From contig NZ_AUHE01000004.1 of the NCBI RefSeq assembly GCF_000423025.1, positions 62,001 through 126,000 on the forward strand: DNA of 64,000 bases. The letters run 5' to 3'. Every line of letters begins with the position of its first letter. The first letter of the stretch is position 1. The notes below the pieces were generated by a model. The model ran no database searches. It was not told where the DNA came from and saw only the letters and a program-made list of their open reading frames with translations. Source of the stretch: Gordonia shandongensis DSM 45094. Lineage in GTDB: Bacteria; Actinomycetota; Actinomycetes; Mycobacteriales; Mycobacteriaceae. This document shows positions 51,411 to 59,423 of the stretch, in pieces. Both the position numbers and the translations under genes were made by a program.

Positions 51411-52297
51411 GACGGGAACGCCTCGGGTGATGCCGTCTGCTCCTCGGGCGTCGCGACGGCGCAGTCGTCGCACATCACGGCCAGATCGCGGCCGTCCCCG
51501 TCGGGCAGATTCACGACGCGACTGGTCGGCGTGCCGCACACGCCGCACCGACCGATCACCGTGGATTCCGGGCTGAAGTCGATGCTCATCCTCTTGTCGA
51601 AGACATAGAGCGATCCCTCCCACAATCCGTCGTCACCGTATTCTTCGCCGTATCGGACGATTCCGCCGTCGAGTTGATACACCTCGTCGAATCCACGGGA
51701 TCTCATGAGGGCGCTGAGCACCTCGCAACGAACTCCGCCGGTGCAGTAGGTGACGATCGGCTTGCCTTTGAGATGGTCGAATGCGCCGCCTGCGAGCAGT
51801 GGGACGAATTCCCGCGTGGTCGTGACGTCCGGGACGACGGCGTCGCGGAATCGGCCGATCTGCGCTTCGATGGCGTTTCGTCCGTCGAAGAAGACGACAT
51901 CATCGCCCCGCTCCTCCACCAGTCGGTGCAGTTCCGCGGGCGAGAGTCTGGTTCCGCCGCCGACGACCCCGGATTCGTCGACGACGACGTCGTCGGGCAC
52001 TCCGAACGTCACGATCTCCGGTCGCACTCGCACACTGAGCCGGGGGAAGTCGTCACCGCGACCGTCGGACCATTTGATGTCCGCGTCGCGAAAAGCGGGA
52101 TATGTGCGAGTCGCGCGGACGTAGCGCTTCACATCGCGGATATCGCCGCCTACTGTCGCATTGATGCCGTGGGATGACACGATGATCCTGCCGCGCAGTC
52201 CCGCCGACTCGCAGACGCTCTGCTGCCAGAGTCGGATCGCCTCGGGATCGGGCAACGGCGTGAATACGTAGAACAGCACGATCTTGGGAGTCGCCAC
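51407..52297 (-). CDS. trhO: tRNA uridine-34 hydroxylase TrhO (rhodanese family)
   Basis: A 296-residue protein of the TrhO/YceA family, which hydroxylates U34 of tRNA using oxygen. The N-terminal domain has [18 protein letters not shown]; the rhodanese domain holds the active cysteine Cys185 in YCTGGVRCE. Four cysteines follow (Cys251, Cys254, Cys276, Cys279), a likely zinc site. The GTG at 52297 lies six bases after a TATCCT -10-like sequence, suggesting a leaderless message. It is co-translated with the CobW gene, which might supply metal to it. It is divergent from the lipoprotein gene with one base between start codons. Confidence 0.88.
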   Translation of the reverse strand: MATPKIVLFYVFTPLPDPEAIRLWQQSVCESAGLRGRIIVSSHGINATVGGDIRDVKRYVRATRTYPAFRDADIKWSDGRGDDFPRLSVRVRPEIVTFGVPDDVVVDESGVVGGGTRLSPAELHRLVEERGDDVVFFDGRNAIEAQIGRFRDAVVPDVTTTREFVPLLAGGAFDHLKGKPIVTYCTGGVRCEVLSALMRSRGFDEVYQLDGGIVRYGEEYGDDGLWEGSLYVFDKRMSIDFSPESTVIGRCGVCGTPTSRVVNLPDGDGRDLAVMCDDCAVATPEEQTASPEAFPS

Positions 52298-52298
52298 A

Positions 52299-53084
52299 GT
52301 GCAAGGATACGGATCGAGAGCCCGACTGGTCGTCATCGGCCTGGCGCTGGTGGCCGCGAGCACGGTGACGTCGTGCTCGTTGCTCGACGACGACGCCGAG
52401 CCCGGACGGATCGCCATCCCGGGCACCGACCCGGTGAGCACCGAATCGGCTGCATCGTCGCTCTCGGCGACGTCCGCGTCGCGCGGGCCGGACTCCACCC
52501 GGACCTCGGCGGAGTGGAGTTACGAGCGCATCATCAAGGCCGCCCCGCGGGTCAGCAATGCCGATTATCACGAAGGAGCGACGTCGGAGAGCGGTGAGCG
52601 CTCGGACGCGTCCGGATTCCACTTCTCCACCGAGGACCGCAGCATCCGCTGCTCCACCGGGAACAGCGGCGCCGAGGCTCTCGCCTGCGTGGGCGCCGCC
52701 GTCAATGCTCGAAAAAGAACTGATGACGGCGATTCGAAATGTGATTGGCAACGCGATTACGCCGTTCTCGACGCGAACGGGGCGAAAGCGGGCGCCTGCG
52801 CCAATCGGTACCCTGTCTTGTATCGGTCACGAATCGTTCCGTCGGGGGAAGCCGTCGTCGTCGATCGATTCGCCTGTTTGGCCGACAACAGTGATCTTTA
52901 CTGCATCGAAACCAGCTCCGGTAAGGGATTCGCGGTCACGCGGGACGGATACCGCGAGATCAAAGCCGGCGACCGCGCCCCGCGCTCTCTTCTCGGTTTG
53001 TCCGACCAATCCACATCGTCGGACGTCTATGATTCGTCGCCGTCTGATGATTCGTCGCCGTCTTCGGTGGCGCCGACGAGTTGA
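52299..53084 (+). CDS. Putative lipoprotein, function unknown
   Basis: A 261-residue protein with a lipoprotein signal: [20 protein letters not shown], where the cysteine follows VTS. After a Ser/Thr/Asp-rich linker (to about residue 70) there is a globular domain with six or more cysteines ([47 protein letters not shown]), likely disulfide bonded. The C-terminus is a Ser/Asp tail from a short DNA repeat ([11 protein letters not shown]). I recognise no family. The GTG at 52299 is preferred; a TTG at 52284 would overlap the divergent trhO gene. Confidence 0.7.
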   Translation: MQGYGSRARLVVIGLALVAASTVTSCSLLDDDAEPGRIAIPGTDPVSTESAASSLSATSASRGPDSTRTSAEWSYERIIKAAPRVSNADYHEGATSESGERSDASGFHFSTEDRSIRCSTGNSGAEALACVGAAVNARKRTDDGDSKCDWQRDYAVLDANGAKAGACANRYPVLYRSRIVPSGEAVVVDRFACLADNSDLYCIETSSGKGFAVTRDGYREIKAGDRAPRSLLGLSDQSTSSDVYDSSPSDDSSPSSVAPTS

Positions 53085-53181
53085 ATACGTGTAGTGTTGC
53101 CCGCGAAATACCACATCGGATATCGCGGTCATCGACTGTTGTCCGAAATGCTCCCGACATAGAAACGTGAGGACTCCGCGT

Positions 53182-53514
53182 ATGGCGAAGAAGACCGTCA
53201 TCCAGATCGTCGACGACATCGACGGTGCCGAATTGGACACCTACGAGACCGTCCGGTGGAGCCTCGACGGAAAGAACTACGAGTTCGACACGTCGCCGGA
53301 GCACGCCGAGGAGTTCCGCGATCACGTCGCCAAGTACGTGGCCGTCTCGCGGACCGTCGCCGGACGCGCGGGCTCGTCGCGTCGTGGCGCCGCCGGCCGT
53401 GGCGGCCCCGACACCCGCGTGGTGCGCGAGTGGGCCATCGCGAACGGCTACTCGGTGAGCGACCGCGGTCGCATTCCGGCGGACATCGTCGCCGCGTACC
53501 AGGCCGCGCACTGA
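53182..53514 (+). CDS. lsr2: Nucleoid-associated protein Lsr2
   Basis: A 110-residue Lsr2 protein, the H-NS-like silencer of AT-rich and foreign DNA in mycolic-acid bacteria. The N-terminal oligomerisation domain is KKTVIQIVDDIDGAE to about residue 60, and the C-terminal DNA-binding domain has VREWAIANGYSVSDRGRIPADIV, of which RGR is the minor-groove-binding motif. The ATG at 53182 begins the family sequence and follows TGAGGA. An AT-richer upstream region suits autoregulation. It ends 17 bp before a strong terminator. Confidence 0.96.
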   Translation: MAKKTVIQIVDDIDGAELDTYETVRWSLDGKNYEFDTSPEHAEEFRDHVAKYVAVSRTVAGRAGSSRRGAAGRGGPDTRVVREWAIANGYSVSDRGRIPADIVAAYQAAH

Positions 53515-53530
53515 CCGAACGTCCCCCGAA

Positions 53531-53559
53531 CGCCCCGACTCATCGAGTCGGGGCGTTTT
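53531..53559 (+). terminator. Rho-independent terminator after lsr2
   Basis: CGCCCCGACTC and GAGTCGGGGCG form a perfect 11-bp stem around ATC, followed by TTTT. It is the clearest classical terminator in the window. Confidence 0.93.
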
Positions 53560-53615
53560 CGTCCCGATGGTTTTAATTGCGGGATCTGCGCGCACGCCGA
53601 TTACGCTGACGACTC

Positions 53616-55364
53616 ATGACCGTGCTCTCCGCCGCGCATCGACGCTGGCTGCCGCTGCTGGCGGTCGCCGCGTTGGCGGCCCTCCTGGCCTCCTGCTCGT
53701 CGGACTCGTCCCCCGATGACGGCCTCTGCGCTCCCCCGGGCGTCGAGAGCGCGTCGTCGGCGCCGACGAACCTGGCGGCGGCCGCGCAGGCGCCAGACAA
53801 GTTCACCACCGACTCCACCGCGCCGCTGTCCGAGGTCGACACCTCCGATCTGGGTCTCATCACGCCCGGGACCATCACCGTGGGCACGCTCTCGGACGCG
53901 CCGCCGAGCATCTGCGTCAACTCGCGTCAGCAGTTCACCGGGATGGACAACGAGATGCTGCGCGCCATCGCCGACAAGCTCGGCCTCCGCGTGGAGTTCG
54001 TGGGCACCGAGTTCTCGGGGCTGCTCGCCCAGGTGTCGAACCACCGGTTCGACGTCGGATCGTCGTCGATCACCACCACCGACGAACGCCGACAGACCGT
54101 CGGTTTCACCAACGGCTACGACTTCGGGTACTTCTCGCTCGCCGGCCGGGCGAACGGCCCGATCAAAGGGTTCGGCGATCTGGGTCCCGGGACTCGCATC
54201 GGCGTCGTCCAGGGCACCGTCCAGGACGACTACGTGGTCAACACCCTGCACCTGACGCCGGTCAAGTTCCCGGACTACGCGACGGCGTACGCGAACCTGA
54301 AGTCCGGGCAGATCGACGCCTGGGTGGCACCGAGCCAGCAGGCCGAGGGCACCGTCCAGTCGTCCGACGGGATGACGATCCTGGAGAACACCTTCAGCAT
54401 CAACAACTTCACCGCGTGGGCGGTGGCGAAGAACAACCCGAAGCTGATCGACGCCCTGAACAGCGGGCTCGACGCGATCATCGCCGACGGCACCTGGGCT
54501 CGGCTCTACAGCGACTGGGCGCCGCGTCCGCTTCCCGACGGCTGGAAGCCGGGATCGCGGTCCGCGCCGGCTCCGGAGCTCCCCGATTTCGCGGCGATCG
54601 CCGCACGGAACGGCACGTCGGACAAGCGGTCCGACGAGGCCGCCGAAGCCGAGACGAAGGGCACTCTCACCCAGCTCCGTGAGACGTTCTTCAACGGCGA
54701 GCAGTTCCGCAAGGCCCTCCCCGAACTGTTCACGACGGGCCTGCCGAACACCCTCAAGATCGCCGTCGCATCCGGGGTCCTCGGCACCGTTCTCGGCATG
54801 CTCCTGGCCGTCGGCGGGATCTCCCGATCTCGATGGCTCCGCTGGCCGGCACGCGTGTACACCGACGTCTTCCGGGGGTTGCCCGCCGTGGTCGTGATCC
54901 TCATGGTCGGCCTCGGGTTCGGCCCCGTGGTGCAGGACCTCACCGGCGGCAACCCGTTCTGGCTGGGTTCCATCGCGCTCGGTCTGCTCGCCGCGGCGTA
55001 CATCGGCGAGATCTTCCGCTCGGGCATTCAGAGTGTGGAGTCCGGTCAGATGGAGGCGGCGCGCGCACTCGGCTTCTCGTATCGACGATCGATGACGCTC
55101 GTGGTGGTTCCGCAGGGCATCCGCCGGGTCCTGCCCGCCTTGATGAACCAGTTCATCGTCCTCATCAAGGACTCGTCGCTGATCTACTTCCTCGGCCTCA
55201 CCCTCGCGCAGCGTGATCTGTTCGCGGTCGGCAAGGACTTCAACGCCAACGGCGGCAATCTGACACCGCTGCTGGCCGCGGGGCTGCTGTACCTGGTGAT
55301 GACGGTTCCGCTGACCCATCTGGTGAACTACATCGACAGCCGACTCCGCACCGGAAAGGCGTGA
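53616..55364 (+). CDS. Amino-acid ABC transporter: binding protein fused to permease
   Basis: A 582-residue fusion. A lipoprotein-type signal ends in ALLASC. Residues about 80-310 form the SBP_bac_3 polar amino-acid binding domain (PPSICVNSRQQFTGMDNEML, then FDVGSSSITTTDER). After a linker, residues about 350-575 form the HisM/GlnP permease with about five membrane segments and the coupling loop EAARALGFSYRRSMTLVVVPQGIRR, given in part. Binding domain and channel thus stay together at the membrane, as in GlnPQ systems. The ATPase gene follows with a four-base overlap. Confidence 0.92.
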   Translation: MTVLSAAHRRWLPLLAVAALAALLASCSSDSSPDDGLCAPPGVESASSAPTNLAAAAQAPDKFTTDSTAPLSEVDTSDLGLITPGTITVGTLSDAPPSICVNSRQQFTGMDNEMLRAIADKLGLRVEFVGTEFSGLLAQVSNHRFDVGSSSITTTDERRQTVGFTNGYDFGYFSLAGRANGPIKGFGDLGPGTRIGVVQGTVQDDYVVNTLHLTPVKFPDYATAYANLKSGQIDAWVAPSQQAEGTVQSSDGMTILENTFSINNFTAWAVAKNNPKLIDALNSGLDAIIADGTWARLYSDWAPRPLPDGWKPGSRSAPAPELPDFAAIAARNGTSDKRSDEAAEAETKGTLTQLRETFFNGEQFRKALPELFTTGLPNTLKIAVASGVLGTVLGMLLAVGGISRSRWLRWPARVYTDVFRGLPAVVVILMVGLGFGPVVQDLTGGNPFWLGSIALGLLAAAYIGEIFRSGIQSVESGQMEAARALGFSYRRSMTLVVVPQGIRRVLPALMNQFIVLIKDSSLIYFLGLTLAQRDLFAVGKDFNANGGNLTPLLAAGLLYLVMTVPLTHLVNYIDSRLRTGKA

Positions 55365-56113
55365 CCGTGACGACAACGACCCCCAGCTCCGCCGTCTCGC
55401 TGACCGGGACGGGACTGCATCTCTCGTTCGGCGCCAACCACGTTCTGCGGGGCGTCGACATCCATGTCGACGCCGGCACCACGACGACCGTCATCGGGCC
55501 GTCCGGTTCGGGGAAGTCCACGCTTCTGCGGGTGCTCAACCGGCTCCACGAACCGCAGTCCGGCGACATCCTCGTCGACGGGCGCAGCGTCTTGAACGAC
55601 GACCCGGATGTTCTGCGTCGACGGATCGGCATGGTGTTCCAGCAGTTCAACCTGTTCCCGCACAAGTCGGTGGTGCAGAACGTCGCGATGGGTCCGCACA
55701 AGCTTCTGGGCCTGAGCAGCGATGAGGCTCGCGATCTCGCCCTGCGCCACCTCGACACGGTGGGGCTCAAGCACAAGGCCGACGCGCGGCCGTCGACGCT
55801 GTCGGGCGGACAGCAGCAGCGTGTCGCGATCGCGCGTGCGCTCGCGATGAGCCCGGAGATCATGTTCTTCGACGAGGCGACGAGCGCCCTGGACCCCGAG
55901 TTGGTGAAGGGCGTGCTCGCGTTGATGGCCGACCTCTCCACCGGCGGCATGACGATGATCGTCGTGACCCATGAGATGGGGTACGCCCGCGATGTGTCCG
56001 ACAACGTCGTCTTCATGGACGAGGGCGCGGTGGTCGAGACCGGTGAGCCCGAGCAGATCTTCACCGACGCCCGCAGCGACCGGTTGAAGACGTTCCTGTC
56101 GCAGGTCCTCTAG
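55361..56113 (+). CDS. Polar amino-acid ABC transporter ATPase (GlnQ/HisP type)
   Basis: A 250-residue ATPase. Walker A is GPSGSGKS at residues 46-53, the Q-loop is VFQQFNLFPH, the signature LSGGQQQR, Walker B MFFDEAT and the H-loop VTHEMGYARD. It powers the fused binding-protein/permease encoded upstream; its GTG start overlaps that stop codon. Its last codons (LSQVL and stop) are part of a 19-bp unit that is repeated twice more after the gene. Confidence 0.94.
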   Translation: MTVTTTTPSSAVSLTGTGLHLSFGANHVLRGVDIHVDAGTTTTVIGPSGSGKSTLLRVLNRLHEPQSGDILVDGRSVLNDDPDVLRRRIGMVFQQFNLFPHKSVVQNVAMGPHKLLGLSSDEARDLALRHLDTVGLKHKADARPSTLSGGQQQRVAIARALAMSPEIMFFDEATSALDPELVKGVLALMADLSTGGMTMIVVTHEMGYARDVSDNVVFMDEGAVVETGEPEQIFTDARSDRLKTFLSQVL

Positions 56114-56152
56114 CCTGTCGCAGGTCCTCTAGCCTGTCGCAGGTCCTCTAGG
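56096..56152. repeat. Three tandem copies of a 19-bp unit spanning a stop codon
   Basis: CTGTCGCAGGTCCTCTAGC occurs at 56096-56114, 56115-56133 and 56134-56152 (last base differs). The first copy encodes the last five residues and TAG stop of the ATPase gene; the other two are untranslated. It lies 40 bp from the convergent gene at 56192. Confidence 0.97.
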
Positions 56153-56191
56153 TCGCCGGGCCCCGGACCGCCGAGCCGAGGTGACTCCGCC

Positions 56192-57169
56192 TCAACCGTC
56201 GGCGAGTGCGGCGGCGAACTCCGCGGACTCGTAGAAGGGTCGCAGCCTGCGGCGCAGCGCCGGCTCGAGGAGTCCGCGCGCGTCGAGCTGCGCGATCACC
56301 GGCGGTCCGAACCGGAGGGCCTCCTCCACCAGGTCGTCGCGGGTGATCCCGAGTTCGGTCAGCAGGTCGGCGAGCGCGACGGTGCCGTAGGTGTCGAACA
56401 CCTCGTCGACGCCCTCGCGCAGGAGTGCCGCGAAGTACGGGGTGTCGCGGAACGTCCGCCAGAACTCGAATGCGAGGACGACGGCGTCCTCCACGTCCCC
56501 GGCGGCGAGCATCTCGCCGACGTCGCTGACGCTCTGGTCGGCTCCGGCCAGCCACACCTCGCGGGCGGCGTCGAGCACCAGGTGATCGGCTTCGGCCCGA
56601 TTGGCGTCCAACACCAGGCGGGCGCCGCGACGCGCGACCCGCTCCACCACCGAGTCGACGGTCGGTGCGATCCGAGCGGGCAGCCGCGACGAGTTCAGCG
56701 CCCGTTGGACCGCCTCGACGCACGCGTCGACGGTCGCGGGACTGTCGAGCACCCGTTGGACGAGCCGCCGGGACAGGCCGAGCTCGGCCAGTCCGACAGC
56801 CAGGTCGTCGAACCGACGCCTGTCGACGACCTCGCCCAGCTCGGTGTGATCGGCCGCCGAGTACTCGTACAGTCGGGACGCCACCCGCCCGGCCAGTTCG
56901 GGAATTCCGCCCTCCACGGGGAAGGCGACCGCGTATTTGTGGGCGACCGCCTTGATGATGTCGCGGGACACCGATTCCTCGAGCGCCAGGCGGGCCGCAT
57001 CGGCGAGCGCGGCGTCGATCTCCTCCTCGGCGGTCGCCGCGAACGCACCGGGGTCGAGCAGACGGCGGCGTTCGAACTCGACGTGCGCGTCGAGGAGGCG
57101 GGCCGCCACCGCCGACACGTGCTCGCCGGTCTCGGTGAGATCGCCGGTCTCGCTGAAATCGTCGGACAT
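56192..57169 (-). CDS. Helical protein of unknown function
   Basis: A 325-residue soluble protein with no signal or membrane segment. It is Ala-, Glu- and Leu-rich and probably nearly all helix. Segments that look conserved are SRDIIKAVAHKYAVAFP, EGGIPELAGRVASRLYEYS and FEFWRTFRDTPYFAALLREG. I do not recognise the family. The gene stands alone and converges with the amino-acid transporter operon. Codon use is that of core genes. Confidence 0.75.
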   Translation of the reverse strand: MSDDFSETGDLTETGEHVSAVAARLLDAHVEFERRRLLDPGAFAATAEEEIDAALADAARLALEESVSRDIIKAVAHKYAVAFPVEGGIPELAGRVASRLYEYSAADHTELGEVVDRRRFDDLAVGLAELGLSRRLVQRVLDSPATVDACVEAVQRALNSSRLPARIAPTVDSVVERVARRGARLVLDANRAEADHLVLDAAREVWLAGADQSVSDVGEMLAAGDVEDAVVLAFEFWRTFRDTPYFAALLREGVDEVFDTYGTVALADLLTELGITRDDLVEEALRFGPPVIAQLDARGLLEPALRRRLRPFYESAEFAAALADG

Positions 57170-57241
57170 GTCCTCCAGCTTAGAGCCGCCCCCAGTGCAG
57201 AGCCGCCTCCAGCTCAGAGCCGCCTCCAGCTCAGGGCCGCG

Positions 57242-57940
57242 TCACGGGACCACCGGACGCTCGCGGACCGCGGGGCGTGTGACGCGGGTGCCGAAGACAC
57301 CCGCGCGAATCCTGACCGCCGCCGTGACGAGCGTGATGACCGCGACCGCTGCGGCGGCCACCCCGATCGCCGGTCCCGACCCGGTGACCCGATGCACGAG
57401 CGCGCCGACCACTCCGCCGACCGCGAGGGCAACCCACAGCGACAGGTGACGCAGCCACAGCCACCGCGGTCCGCCGGTGAGGGCGTCCACCAGGCGCTGC
57501 CCGGCTTTGACGAGAGTGCCGGTCATGTAGGTCAGTCCGATGCTGACCTCGCCGCCCGCGAGGAAGGTCGCGTTCATCGCCCCCATCGCGACGGGGAGGC
57601 CGACGGTCACCGCCGTCGACACCGGGCCGACGACGGCTGCGATCGCGGTCGCGGCGAGCAGCGCACCGGTGACGGTGAGGACGGTGGTGCGGCCGTCGCC
57701 GAATCGTGCGGCGACCGCGCCGGCCACGACACCTGCCAGGAACATTCCGATGAGGGTCGCCACCAGGACGGCGCCGGGCCATTGCGCGGTCCCCACCCGG
57801 GTCGCGAGATCGGTGGTGTTGCCGCTCATGAACGAGACGAAGTGACCGCGCAACTCGATGAAACCGACGGCGTCGAGGTATCCGGCGACGCCGGACAGCG
57901 CCACCGCGAGCCCCACCTCGCGCCGCTGCGCCGACCTCAT
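57242..57940 (-). CDS. DUF1275 (YoaK-type) membrane protein
   Basis: A 232-residue membrane protein of the DUF1275 family. The hallmark N-terminus GVAGYLDAVGFIELRGHFVS is followed by MSGNTTDLA and, after several helices, GEVSIGLTYMTGTLVKAGQRL with a break. Six membrane segments are expected. No transport substrate is established for the family. It starts at an ATG at 57940 and is monocistronic. Confidence 0.9.
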   Translation of the reverse strand: MRSAQRREVGLAVALSGVAGYLDAVGFIELRGHFVSFMSGNTTDLATRVGTAQWPGAVLVATLIGMFLAGVVAGAVAARFGDGRTTVLTVTGALLAATAIAAVVGPVSTAVTVGLPVAMGAMNATFLAGGEVSIGLTYMTGTLVKAGQRLVDALTGGPRWLWLRHLSLWVALAVGGVVGALVHRVTGSGPAIGVAAAAVAVITLVTAAVRIRAGVFGTRVTRPAVRERPVVP

Positions 57941-57999
57941 CGCGGCTCCGACCGGCAGATCATGGCCGTCATTCTAGGTCGGCCCTCGTCGCGGTCCGC

Positions 58000-58581
58000 T
58001 CAGCCGATCGACGAGCACGCACCGCCGACGGTGCCGGCGATGCGGTTGCCCCCGCCGTCGGCCCGCCGCACATCGCAGGTGAGGTCGCCGGCGACCGTGG
58101 TCCGCGCGACGGTGGCGTGCTGGGCACCGACGATCGTCACCGAGCCGCCCACGGTGCTCCCGGTGATCACCGTCTGGCGGGCCCCGTCGACCCGGACCGA
58201 GCCGGCGACGCGCGTCCCGATGAGCTTGACGACACGCTGTGACGACAGGGTGAGGTCGCCGTCGATCCGGGTCCCCTTGAGCACGCAGATCCCCGGTCCG
58301 CGCGAGACCGAGTGCTCGGCGCAGTACTCGTCGCCCTCCGGGGCGCCGCGGACGGCCCGCCCGGTGTCGTCGGCCGACGTCGGACCGCCCGACTCCCCGC
58401 GGACCGTCTCGGTCACGGTCGTGACGGCGTTCGTCGACCCGTCTGCGACGGTCGCATCGCTGCCGCAACCGCTCAGCGCGACGGCCGCACCGGCCAGTGC
58501 TGCGGCGATCCACCAGCGGTTCCCGGTCGACGAGGGGTCGGCGGCTGACTGGGCGGCGGCTGACTGGGAGGCGGGCTGCAT
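58000..58581 (-). CDS. Putative lipoprotein with beta-helix-like repeats
   Basis: A 193-residue protein. The signal WWIAAALAGAAVALSGC gives a lipidated cysteine after LSG, though a 22-residue hydrophilic segment precedes it. After a Thr/Ser-rich linker the C-terminal 100 residues show repeated short strands (GTRIDGDLTLSSQRVVKLIG, GTRVAGSVRVDG, GSTVGGSVTIVG), each about 20 residues, as in polymer-forming or bactofilin-like beta-helices. Three cysteines (YCAEH, GICVL, LTCDV) and a terminal ACSSIG could pair. Function unknown. Confidence 0.72.
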   Translation of the reverse strand: MQPASQSAAAQSAADPSSTGNRWWIAAALAGAAVALSGCGSDATVADGSTNAVTTVTETVRGESGGPTSADDTGRAVRGAPEGDEYCAEHSVSRGPGICVLKGTRIDGDLTLSSQRVVKLIGTRVAGSVRVDGARQTVITGSTVGGSVTIVGAQHATVARTTVAGDLTCDVRRADGGGNRIAGTVGGACSSIG

Positions 58582-58662
58582 GACGGAACTCCTGGTGACG
58601 GCGAGGGGGACCGGGGGTGCGGGACGGTCCCGATGTGAGGACCGCGCTCAGGCTACGCGATG

Positions 58663-58694
58663 ACGATCAGGGGTATGGACGATCAGGGGTATGA
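58663..58694. repeat. Tandem duplication of a 16-bp unit
   Basis: ACGATCAGGGGTATGG at 58663-58678 is repeated at 58679-58694 with a changed last base. It lies in the gap between the lipoprotein gene and the DUF488 gene and creates two ATG codons in different contexts. Confidence 0.9.
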
Positions 58695-58835
58695 ATGGGT
58701 GACGGCGCCCCGAACCCGGGGTGAGCCTCGGAGAGGAGTCGTCATCACCGTGCACACCGCCGACTTCGATGACAGGGGGCGCACCCGGCGCGCGTCCCCG
58801 GACGATCTCCGAGACGAGCCCCGCAGCCGGAGGCC

Positions 58836-59423
58836 GTGTTGACGGGGTCGAATACCGGTCCGGGGCCGACGCTCTGGACCGTCGGTCACTCCACCCGGTC
58901 GGCCGACGAGTTCGTCGCGCTGCTCGCTGAGCACGGCATCGAACTCGTCGAGGACGTCCGACGGCTCCCCGGATCATCACGGTTCCCGCAGTTCGACGCC
59001 GACACGCTCCGTCGGACGCTCGCGGCGGCCGACGTCGACCTGCACCGCGAGGCGGCGCTGACGGGACGTCGACCCGTGTCGAAGGACGTGCCGTTCGAGG
59101 TGAACGCGTGGTGGCGGAACCGGAGCTTCCACAACTACGCCGATCATGCGCTCTCCGCGGAGTTCCGCGAAGCGTTGGCGGCCGTGGCCGAGCGGGCGCT
59201 CCGGCAGCGGACCGCGATCATGTGCGCGGAGGCCGTGTGGTGGCGCTGTCACCGGCGGATCATCGCCGATCATCTGCTGGCGGCGGGCCACCGCGTCGTG
59301 CACGTCACCGGGCCCGGACAGTCCACCGACGCCGAACTCAGCGCCGGGGCCCGCGTCGACGACGGTGCCCTCGTCTATCCCGAAACGGTCTATCCCGAAA
59401 CGGTCTATCCCGAGACGCCCTGA
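58836..59423 (+). CDS. DUF488 family protein
   Basis: A 195-residue DUF488 protein. Family motifs are TVGHSTRSADEFVALL near the N-terminus, VRRLPGSSRFPQF, SFHNYADHALS and the cysteine-rich CAEAVWWRCHRRIIADHL. The role of the family is not known. The C-terminus VYPETVYPETVYPETP comes from three tandem 15-bp units and overlaps the convergent MerR gene. The GTG at 58836 is used; no strong ribosome site is visible. Confidence 0.87.
   Translation: MLTGSNTGPGPTLWTVGHSTRSADEFVALLAEHGIELVEDVRRLPGSSRFPQFDADTLRRTLAAADVDLHREAALTGRRPVSKDVPFEVNAWWRNRSFHNYADHALSAEFREALAAVAERALRQRTAIMCAEAVWWRCHRRIIADHLLAAGHRVVHVTGPGQSTDAELSAGARVDDGALVYPETVYPETVYPETP
59373..59417. repeat. Three tandem copies of a 15-bp unit at the end of the DUF488 gene
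   Basis: GTCTATCCCGAAACG occurs at 59373, 59388 and 59403 (one change). It encodes three VYPET copies before the stop and also covers the last codons of the convergent MerR-HEAT gene. Confidence 0.96.

Noticed and set aside
58675-58842. Possible 55-residue protein before the DUF488 gene
   Set aside because: Codon use is fair and it overlaps the next start, but it begins in a duplicated 16-bp unit, has no ribosome site and no recognisable sequence.
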